Origin: Desulfovibrionaceae bacterium
GTDB lineage: Bacteria > Desulfobacterota > Desulfovibrionia > Desulfovibrionales > Desulfovibrionaceae
Length of the DNA stretch: 12,411 nucleotides
Direction of reading: 5' to 3'
NCBI GenBank assembly: GCA_900770205.1
Contig: CAAGJV010000319.1
Location: 1-12,411 of the forward strand
Of the stretch, positions 6,498 through 12,411 are shown one piece after another. A model generated the notes under the pieces. It had not been told where the DNA came from. It ran no database searches and was given only the letters and a program-made list of their open reading frames with translations. Each line of letters starts with the position of its first letter. Positions within the stretch are counted from its first letter, which is position 1. The position numbers and the translations under genes were made by a program.

Positions 6498-8216
6498 ATG
6501 AAAAGTAACGATGTGATACAGGCGATCAAATCGCGCATCAGCCTTGCCGATATGGCAAGGCGTTATGTGGAGCTGCGTCCGGCAGGCTCCCGCCTTGTTG
6601 CGCCATGCCCGTTCCATCAGGAAACAAAGCCTTCCTTTTCCATCAACGAAGAACAGGGAACTTTCTACTGCTTCGGCTGCCAGGCTTCCGGCGACATCTT
6701 CGATTTCTACGGCCGGCTCAACGGACTGGATTTCAAGGAAACACTGGCGGCACTTGCCGAGGAAGCCGGAGTAAGGCTGGAATCCTATCGTTCCGATCCT
6801 GCCAGGAAAGAACAGCGCTCGCAGAAAAGAGATATGCTGAAAATGCACGAGCTTGCCGCCGCGCATTTTCACAGCAATCTCACCGCCCCCGATGCCGAAA
6901 TCTGCCGCGCCTACATTGCAGAAAGAGGCATTTCTCCGGAACTTGTGGAAAAATTTTCCCTCGGATGGAGCATGGATGCCTGGCAGGATCTTGGCAATAC
7001 CCTGCGCCGTGCCGGATTTGATCTGAACACAGCCGCAGAATGCTCTCTCCAGTCGAAAAATCAGAGCGGACGCACGTTCGATCGCTTCCGAGGCCGCCTC
7101 ATGTTCCCCATACGGAACCTTTCGGGGCAGACCATAGCCTTCGGCGGGCGCATTCTTCCCTCACTGGCCAGGGAAGATGATGCCAAGTATATCAACAGCG
7201 GAGATTCTTCCATCTACAAGAAAGGAGAACATCTGTTCGGTCTGTTTCAGGCACGTCCTTCCATCGCGGTGAAGAAGAATATCATTCTCACCGAAGGGTA
7301 TATGGATGTCATTACCCTGCATCAATACGGCTATACGCAGTCTGTCGGTGTGCTCGGAACCGCGCTCACCCCGGAACAGATCAAACGCCTCTCCGGCTTT
7401 ACCTCTCACCTCGAACTCATGTTCGATGGCGATGGCGCCGGCAGAAAGGCCGCCCTCCGCTCCTGCGAAATGCTTCTCTCCCGCGGGCTTTCCTGCAAGG
7501 TCATCCTCTTCCCCGATAATAACGACATCGACAGCATGCTCCATTCCTTCGGAAGCGATGCCGTGGAAGAACTGCGCTCCCATGCTCAGGAAGGTCTGGA
7601 ATTCTGCATTTCCGTTCTGCGCACCATGGCCCCCCGCGAAGCTGTGGAATGGACAAGGAATTTTCTCTCGCAGGTGGACATTCCTGAACTGTTTCCCCGC
7701 TTTGCGGCAGAACTTGCCGCAGGGCTCTCCCTTTCCGAATCCGAACTCAGAGGCGGCGTTCTGGAAAGGAAAAAAACAAATGTTCTCCAAGGAACGGCTA
7801 AGTACAGCGCCGTGCCTCACGGCATCAGCAAAGACAAGGAGATCATGACGTTTGCCGTCCGCTACCCGCACCGTCTGCCCGACCTCAGAAACGCGGGAGC
7901 CGATCTGGCCCTGAACGCTCCATGGGCGCTCAAACTCTGGGAAAAAATTTCCGCCTTCTGCTCGGAACAGGCTTTCGATACGCTGAACGAAAAGGAAAAG
8001 CTTTTCTGGATTCGCTGCCGCGGGGAAGAAGCTCCCCCCCTTGACAACGAGCAAGGCGAACTTAATGCCATTCAACAGATGCTTATTAATTTGCAGAAGA
8101 CATCTCACATGGCTTCCGTTGTGGCCGCCCTTCGCCAGGGCACGGCCAGCCAGGAGGCTCAGAGGGAATATATGCGTGCGCTTCTTGAAGCGCGAGGGAG
8201 GCGTAGTGACCAATAA
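6498..8216 (+). CDS. dnaG: DNA primase
   Basis: DnaG makes the RNA primers for replication, working with the DnaB helicase at the fork. The 572-residue product has the normal bacterial length and order. The N-terminal CHC2 zinc-binding domain has Cys37, His40, Cys58 and Cys61. The catalytic TOPRIM core has Glu266 in LTEGYMDV, Asp310 and Asp312 in MFDGDGAG, and Asp343 and Asp345 in NDID, where many primases have DPD. A variable C-terminal helical region (about 430-572) should contact DnaB. The conserved [19 protein letters not shown] lies just before TOPRIM. ATG 6498 follows mutS2 by 14 bases and has a modest GAGCAGG site at 6486-6492. The 3' end overlaps rpoD by 11 bases, which implies translational coupling of primase and sigma factor. 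Confidence 0.97.
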   Translation: MKSNDVIQAIKSRISLADMARRYVELRPAGSRLVAPCPFHQETKPSFSINEEQGTFYCFGCQASGDIFDFYGRLNGLDFKETLAALAEEAGVRLESYRSDPARKEQRSQKRDMLKMHELAAAHFHSNLTAPDAEICRAYIAERGISPELVEKFSLGWSMDAWQDLGNTLRRAGFDLNTAAECSLQSKNQSGRTFDRFRGRLMFPIRNLSGQTIAFGGRILPSLAREDDAKYINSGDSSIYKKGEHLFGLFQARPSIAVKKNIILTEGYMDVITLHQYGYTQSVGVLGTALTPEQIKRLSGFTSHLELMFDGDGAGRKAALRSCEMLLSRGLSCKVILFPDNNDIDSMLHSFGSDAVEELRSHAQEGLEFCISVLRTMAPREAVEWTRNFLSQVDIPELFPRFAAELAAGLSLSESELRGGVLERKKTNVLQGTAKYSAVPHGISKDKEIMTFAVRYPHRLPDLRNAGADLALNAPWALKLWEKISAFCSEQAFDTLNEKEKLFWIRCRGEEAPPLDNEQGELNAIQQMLINLQKTSHMASVVAALRQGTASQEAQREYMRALLEARGRRSDQ

Positions 8217-10011
8217 TCTTAAAGAAATCCAGCAGGTAAAGGCTCTTATAGCCAAAGGCAAGTCTGCCGGCTACCTCACCTTCGAGGAAGTCAGCAAGTC
8301 TGTCCCCGCGGAGATGAGTACGCCCGAAAATTTTGAAGAGATCATAGCCATGTTCGATCAGCTGGACATTGCTATTGTTGATACGGAAAAAGAGGGAAAA
8401 TCCATTGCCGTCAACCATGCCGATGCCGAAAACGACCCTGTAGACATCGTGTTTGACGAAAACGATGATAACCCCCTGGATTTCCCGTTTGATCCGAGTG
8501 CCGAAGACACCGGAGATTTTGCCACCCGCAATACCGATCCGGTGCGCATGTACCTGAGGGAAATGGGGGCCGTGCCGCTTCTTGACCGCGATGGAGAAGT
8601 CGTCATCGCCAAAAAGATCGAGAACGGGGAACAGGATGTTCTCTATGCGCTGGTGGAAGTGCCCGTTGCCGTAGAGGAACTCATCAACGTAGGGGAAGAC
8701 CTCAAGCAGAACCGCATCAAGCTCAAAGATGTTGTTAAAACCATTGAGGAAGACGACCCTACCGAAGATGAAATGAACCAGCGCCAGAGGGTCATTCTCC
8801 TGCTGGACGAAATCAGGGCCATCTACAAGAAAAAGCACAAGATCTACCAGAAGCTCGATGCCTGCTGCACGCTGGAGCGGCGCGTTGCCTCCACGCAGAA
8901 GGAAATACTCCAGTACAAGGAAGAAGTGGTGGATCGCCTTCGCGAGATCAAGCTGGAAAAAACCCTCATCGACCGCATTGTGGAAACCGTGGAAGACTAT
9001 GTGCGCCAGATGAAGAACTACCAGCGGGAACTCGATGCCTATGTCGCCACCACAGGAAAAACGCAGGAGGAACTTCAGGCTCTGTTCTCCGCGCTGGATA
9101 ACCGCACCCGCTCCATGCAGGAAGTAGCCGCCGAGCTGGACATGAGCGTGGATAAGATGTTCTCCTACAAGGAGCTCATCATCGGCAAGATCGAAAGCCT
9201 CCAGCGCCTGCGCGAAAAATGCTGCCACGATGTGGAAGACCTGGAAGAAGTTCTGTGGCGCATACGCCGGGGCATGGTGGCTTCCATGCGTGCCAAGCAG
9301 GAACTCATCCGCTCCAATCTCCGCCTTGTGGTGAGCATCGCCAAGAAATACACGAACCGCGGGCTCCAGTTCCTCGACCTTATCCAGGAAGGCAATATCG
9401 GCCTTATGAAGGCTGTGGACAAATTCGAGTATCAGCGGGGCTACAAGTTCTCCACCTACGCCACATGGTGGATACGCCAGGCCATTACCCGGGCTATCGC
9501 CGATCAGGCCCGCACCATACGCATCCCCGTGCATATGATAGAAACCATCAACAAGCTGATCCGCACCTCCCGCTATCTTGTTCAGGAACTCGGCCGCGAC
9601 CCGACCCCGGAAGAAATTGCCGAACGCATGGACTATCCGGTAGACAAGGTGAAGAAAGTCCTGAAAATAGCCAAGGAACCCATCTCCCTTGAAACCCCCA
9701 TTGGCGATGAGGAAGATTCCAGCCTCGGCGATTTCATTGAAGACAAGAAAGCCGTTGCCCCCGCCGAAGAAGTCGTCAACACCAAGCTTTCCGAACAGAT
9801 CGCTTCTGTGCTGGCCGATCTTACGCCAAGGGAAGAACAGGTTCTGCGCAAGCGTTTCGGCATTGGAGAAAAATCCGACCACACCCTGGAAGAAGTCGGC
9901 AAGCTGTTCAACGTAACCCGCGAACGTATCCGCCAGATAGAAGCCAAGGCTCTGCGCAAGCTCCGCCACCCGGTACGAAGCCAGATACTGCGATCCTTCT
10001 ATGAAAACTGA
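8206..10011 (+). CDS. rpoD: RNA polymerase primary sigma factor RpoD (sigma-70)
   Basis: This is the housekeeping sigma factor that directs RNA polymerase to -10/-35 promoters. The 601-residue product has region 1.1 at the N-terminus ([21 protein letters not shown]) and an acidic linker. Region 1.2 starts at [11 protein letters not shown] (111), followed by a long non-conserved insert up to about residue 350. Region 2 starts at [17 protein letters not shown] (366), with the -10 recognition segment [18 protein letters not shown] (417 onward). Regions 3 and 4 follow, with the -35 reading helix in [18 protein letters not shown] near the end. The large 1.2-2 insert marks a group 1 sigma. The start GTG 8206 is supported by GGGAGG at 8196-8201, inside the end of dnaG, with a 4-base gap; the 11-base overlap suggests reinitiation by ribosomes finishing dnaG. 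The frame stays open further upstream, but only as shadow of dnaG. Confidence 0.97.
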   Translation: MTNNLKEIQQVKALIAKGKSAGYLTFEEVSKSVPAEMSTPENFEEIIAMFDQLDIAIVDTEKEGKSIAVNHADAENDPVDIVFDENDDNPLDFPFDPSAEDTGDFATRNTDPVRMYLREMGAVPLLDRDGEVVIAKKIENGEQDVLYALVEVPVAVEELINVGEDLKQNRIKLKDVVKTIEEDDPTEDEMNQRQRVILLLDEIRAIYKKKHKIYQKLDACCTLERRVASTQKEILQYKEEVVDRLREIKLEKTLIDRIVETVEDYVRQMKNYQRELDAYVATTGKTQEELQALFSALDNRTRSMQEVAAELDMSVDKMFSYKELIIGKIESLQRLREKCCHDVEDLEEVLWRIRRGMVASMRAKQELIRSNLRLVVSIAKKYTNRGLQFLDLIQEGNIGLMKAVDKFEYQRGYKFSTYATWWIRQAITRAIADQARTIRIPVHMIETINKLIRTSRYLVQELGRDPTPEEIAERMDYPVDKVKKVLKIAKEPISLETPIGDEEDSSLGDFIEDKKAVAPAEEVVNTKLSEQIASVLADLTPREEQVLRKRFGIGEKSDHTLEEVGKLFNVTRERIRQIEAKALRKLRHPVRSQILRSFYEN

Positions 10012-10066
10012 TATCTTGGCAGAAGCATCATAGCGCTTACAGCGCGCCTCCTTCCGCGCCGGCTTT

Positions 10067-10107
10067 CATGAGGCCGTGATTCGCCTTTCCGGCAGCACGG
10101 CCTCATG
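10067..10107 (+). repeat. Perfect 12-bp inverted repeat between rpoD and mnmG
   Basis: CATGAGGCCGTG (10067-10078) is exactly complementary to CACGGCCTCATG (10096-10107), with a 17-base loop. It begins 56 bases after the rpoD stop and ends 91 bases before mnmG. No T-run follows, so it is not a classic intrinsic terminator. A competing 5-bp helix (GCCGG 10058-10062 with CCGGC 10089-10093) is possible. It may be an RNA 3'-end stabiliser, a factor-dependent terminator element or a protein site. The rest of the 187-base spacer shows no convincing promoter. Confidence 0.65.
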
Positions 10108-10198
10108 GCATACCCAGGCGGCAGGAGAGGCAAACGCCCTTTTCTGACGTTCCATGCTCCAGCAACCTTCAATTCCGCATTCAGGATTTCCTGCCGCC

Positions 10199-12079
10199 AT
10201 GAATCATTATTCCTGCATTATTGTCGGCGCAGGCCACGCCGGCTGCGAAGCGGCCATGGCCCTTGCGCGCCTCGGCCACAGTGTTCTTGTCATCACAAGC
10301 AATGCCGACCGCATAGGCCATCTTTCCTGCAATCCAGCCATAGGCGGACTGGCGAAAGGGCATCTTGTGAGGGAAATAGACGCATTAGGCGGCTGCATGG
10401 GCAAATGGGCCGATGAAGCCGGCATACAGTTCCGCATACTCAATGCCAGCAAGGGCCCTGCCGTGCGTGCCCGCCGCGCGCAGATAGACAGGGAAAGCTA
10501 CCTTTCCGCCGTTAAGCGCGACATGTTTTCGCAAAGCGGCCTCACCATCTGGCAGGACATGGTCACCGAAATCCTTTCGGAAAACGGCGCATGCATGGGC
10601 GTGCGCACCCAGCTTGGCAAGGAATTTCTTTCCAGCCATGTTCTGCTCACCACCGGAACATTCCTTGGCGGGCTTGTTCATGTAGGCCTTGTCCACTACA
10701 GTGCAGGGCGCTTCGGCGATGCCGCGGCAGAAAGCCTTTCTTCTTCCCTGCGTTCTCTCGGCCTTACCCTCGGCAGGCTGAAAACAGGCACAACGCCCCG
10801 TCTTCTGGCAAGCACCATAGACTTCGACGCTCTGGAACCACAGTACGGCGATACGCCTCCGCAGGGCTTCAGCTTCAGCGGCCCGGTCCCGCGACTCCCC
10901 CAGGTTCCCTGCTACATAAGCTGGACTAACGAAAAAACCCACGAAATCATCCGTTCCGGCATGGATCGCTCGCCTCTTTTCACCGGCATCATCACCGGCG
11001 TAGGGGCAAGGTACTGCCCTTCCGTGGAAGACAAGGTCGCCCGCTTTCCGGAAAGAGACAGGCATCATGTCTTCATCGAACCGGAAGGGCTGAACCGGCA
11101 GGAATATTATGCCAACGGCATATCAACGAGCCTGCCGCTGGATGTGCAGGAAAAAATGGTGAATTCCATCCGCGGGCTGGAGCACGCCAGAATCGTGCGG
11201 CCGGGCTATGCCATAGAATACGATTATGTGAACCCCGTTCAGCTTCTCCCCACCTTTGAAACCCGCAAGGTGAAAAACCTGTGGCTTGCCGGGCAGATCA
11301 ACGGCACCTCCGGCTACGAGGAAGCCGCGGCGCAGGGCCTGTGGGCCGCGCTCAACATTAACGCCGCCCTTACGGGGAAGGAGCCTTTCCTTCCTTCACG
11401 CAGCGAAGCCTACATGGCCGTACTTGCCGATGAGCTCGTCACCAAGGGCACCAACGAGCCTTTCCGCATGTTCACCTCCAGGGCGGAATACCGCCTTCTG
11501 CTCCGGGAAGACAACGCCGATGCCCGCCTCACCCCGAAGGGGCGCAGCATAGGCCTGGTGAATGATGAGGCATGGCATGCCTTCACAGAAAGGCAGCAAT
11601 CCCTGCACAGCCTTATGGATACGCTGCAGAAAACCCGCGTAACTCCCTCTTCTGCCACGCAGGCTACCTTTGCCGCCATGAACGAGCCCTGCCCCTCCCA
11701 GGCGGTCACTCTGGCCGACCTTGGGCGGCGTCCTCTCCTGCCCCTCCGCAGGCTCTCCGTTTTTCTGCCGGAACTTACGCATACGCCGGAAGATATCCTG
11801 CAGGAAGCGGAAATCATCCTGCGCTATTCCGGCTACCTTGAACTGCAGAACGAACTTGTGCGCCGCGCCGCTAGGCAGGAATCCATACGCCTCCCCGCCG
11901 ATATGGATTACACCGGCATTGCCGGACTTTCCCGCGAAATACAGGAAAAGCTCAATGCCGTGCGCCCCCTGAGCCTGGGGCAGGCCTCGCGCATTTCCGG
12001 GGTCACGCCTGCCGCTCTTGCCTGCCTGGAAATAGAGCTGAAAAAACGTGCTCTTCTGGAAGGAGAAGAGAAGCCGTAG
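10199..12079 (+). CDS. mnmG: tRNA uridine-5-carboxymethylaminomethyl(34) synthesis enzyme MnmG (GidA)
   Basis: MnmG is an FAD-dependent enzyme that works with the GTPase MnmE to add an aminomethyl or carboxymethylaminomethyl group at C5 of wobble uridine in certain tRNAs. From ATG 10199 it has 626 residues, normal for the family. The FAD dinucleotide-binding motif GAGHAGCEAA is at 10-19. Both family cysteines are present: Cys44 in SCNPAIGGLAKGHLVREIDALGG and Cys273 in RYCPSVEDKVARF. AGQINGTSGYEEAAAQGL lies around 364-381, followed by FRMFTSRAEYRLLLREDNAD. The C-terminal MnmE/tRNA-binding region ends with SLGQASRISGVTPAAL. RLKTGTTPR has Thr where Escherichia coli has Pro. The start is chosen by family length; an in-frame ATG at 10154 would add 15 unrelated residues. 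The ribosome-binding site is weak (AGGA at 10183-10186, 12 bases away). mnmE is not in the window. Confidence 0.96.
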   Translation: MNHYSCIIVGAGHAGCEAAMALARLGHSVLVITSNADRIGHLSCNPAIGGLAKGHLVREIDALGGCMGKWADEAGIQFRILNASKGPAVRARRAQIDRESYLSAVKRDMFSQSGLTIWQDMVTEILSENGACMGVRTQLGKEFLSSHVLLTTGTFLGGLVHVGLVHYSAGRFGDAAAESLSSSLRSLGLTLGRLKTGTTPRLLASTIDFDALEPQYGDTPPQGFSFSGPVPRLPQVPCYISWTNEKTHEIIRSGMDRSPLFTGIITGVGARYCPSVEDKVARFPERDRHHVFIEPEGLNRQEYYANGISTSLPLDVQEKMVNSIRGLEHARIVRPGYAIEYDYVNPVQLLPTFETRKVKNLWLAGQINGTSGYEEAAAQGLWAALNINAALTGKEPFLPSRSEAYMAVLADELVTKGTNEPFRMFTSRAEYRLLLREDNADARLTPKGRSIGLVNDEAWHAFTERQQSLHSLMDTLQKTRVTPSSATQATFAAMNEPCPSQAVTLADLGRRPLLPLRRLSVFLPELTHTPEDILQEAEIILRYSGYLELQNELVRRAARQESIRLPADMDYTGIAGLSREIQEKLNAVRPLSLGQASRISGVTPAALACLEIELKKRALLEGEEKP

Positions 12080-12110
12080 TCCTTTTTTCCCGCGCTTTCT
12101 CCGCTTTTTT
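12068..12110 (+). terminator. Possible terminator overlapping the mnmG stop
   Basis: GAGAAGC (12068-12074) can pair with GCTTTCTC (12094-12101), with one bulged T, and six T residues lie at 12105-12110. The loop is large and itself contains a T-run, so the fold is only moderately convincing. A terminator is expected here, since a separate promoter drives the tRNAs. Confidence 0.35.
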
Positions 12111-12141
12111 CAGAAAATCCGCGCCGAAGCTCAATTTTCTG

Positions 12142-12170
12142 TTGACAGGCCGGAATATTTTCCATAAACA
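12142..12170 (+). promoter_or_regulatory. Promoter of the tRNA-Val/tRNA-Asp unit
   Basis: A consensus -35 box TTGACA lies at 12142-12147. The -10 box is less perfect: TAAACA at 12165-12170 with a 17-base spacer, or CATAAA at 12163-12168 with a 15-base spacer, in an AT-rich stretch. Transcription would begin within a few bases of the tRNA-Val 5' end at 12184, as expected for a stable RNA gene. Confidence 0.65.
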
Positions 12171-12183
12171 CATACCTGCGCAT

Positions 12184-12259
12184 GGGCAGTTAGCTCAGTT
12201 GGTAGAGCATCGCCTTCACACGGCGGGGGTCACAGGTTCAAGTCCTGTACTGCCCACCA
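12184..12259 (+). tRNA. tRNA-Val (anticodon CAC)
   Basis: A complete 76-base cloverleaf. The acceptor stem is GGGCAGT (12184-12190) with ACTGCCC (12249-12255). The D arm is GCTC/GAGC with loop AGTTGGTA. The anticodon stem TCGCC/GGCGG (one T-G pair) has loop TTCACAC, giving anticodon CAC at 12217-12219, which reads GTG. The T arm is ACAGG/CCTGT with loop TTCAAGT. Discriminator A and CCA (12257-12259) are encoded. It is the first gene of a two-tRNA transcript. Confidence 0.96.
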
Positions 12260-12267
12260 TGCGAAGT

Positions 12268-12344
<77 letters not shown>

Positions 12345-12353
12345 CATAAAAGG

Positions 12354-12383
12354 CTCTCTGCATGAATACAGGGAGTTTTTTTT
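12354..12383 (+). terminator. Intrinsic terminator of the tRNA unit
   Basis: CTCTCTG (12354-12360) pairs with CAGGGAG (12369-12375), with one T-G wobble and an 8-base loop, and is followed directly by eight T residues (12376-12383). It lies ten bases after the tRNA-Asp CCA end. The remaining 28 bases to the window edge hold no gene I can support. Confidence 0.9.
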
Positions 12384-12411
12384 GTTAAACATTCTCTCAC
12401 GTTGAAAACAT

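Noticed and set aside
8086..9969. A 627-codon open frame on the minus strand opposite rpoD
   Set aside because: It lies antisense to a clearly conserved RpoD and has low-complexity Phe/Leu/His-rich composition typical of an antisense shadow, with no recognisable domain.
10001..10033. A 10-codon leader-peptide candidate (ATG 10001 to TAG 10033) overlapping the rpoD stop
   Set aside because: It has no Shine-Dalgarno, the ATG is an rpoD codon pair read in another frame, and the peptide has no run of one amino acid as in attenuator leaders.
10016..10044. TTGGCA after rpoD as a -35 box for mnmG
   Set aside because: No acceptable -10 box follows at 15-19 bases, and it does not fit a sigma-54 promoter either.
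12402..12411. TTGAAA at the window edge as a -35 box of a following gene
   Set aside because: The sequence ends before any -10 box could be seen.

Overview
The window is a chromosomal housekeeping segment from what looks like a sulfate-reducer-type deltaproteobacterium (Desulfobacterota), most likely Desulfovibrionaceae. I infer this from the protein flavour (S21 beginning [20 protein letters not shown], the RpoD and MnmG sequences), the moderately GC-rich code and the gene order. The genus is not determined. Every gene reads on the + strand, and coding density is high. I see no mobile element, CRISPR array, phage gene or defence system.

Layout. (1) 1-2496: the 3' part of a divergent EF-G-type GTPase, cut by the window edge, followed 12 bases later by rsmA/ksgA (16S rRNA dimethyladenosine methyltransferase). 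(2) 2525-3155: an HU-family nucleoid protein, then a 60-residue single-pass membrane protein of unknown function, closed by a terminator-like hairpin. Hairpins also lie just before the HU ribosome-binding site and between the two genes. (3) 3156-10011: an enlarged macromolecular-synthesis operon in the order rpsU (S21), yqeY, mutS2, dnaG (primase), rpoD (primary sigma factor). A strong terminator-like hairpin separates rpsU from the rest, as an attenuator does in the classic rpsU-dnaG-rpoD operon. From yqeY on, the genes are packed tightly (3-base gap, 14-base gap, then an 11-base overlap of dnaG and rpoD). (4) 10012-12079: a 187-base spacer with a perfect 12-bp inverted repeat, then mnmG (tRNA wobble-uridine modification). 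(5) 12142-12383: a promoter, tRNA-Val(CAC), tRNA-Asp(GTC) and a clear intrinsic terminator.

How the genes fit together: nearly all serve translation or its coupling to replication and transcription. They cover a translocase paralogue, rRNA methylation, S21 near the anti-Shine-Dalgarno end of 16S rRNA, MutS2 (ribosome splitting at collisions), tRNA modification and two tRNAs, with primase and sigma-70 in the same operon as S21.

Most of the content is ordinary core genome. The best candidate for something undescribed is RNA rather than protein. The leader of rpsU carries a perfect 7-base anti-Shine-Dalgarno segment facing an unusually long Shine-Dalgarno, with a competing upstream helix that could release it. 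That layout would suit translational autoregulation of S21. The EF-G paralogue with a non-canonical domain IV tip and the small membrane protein are the next most interesting items.
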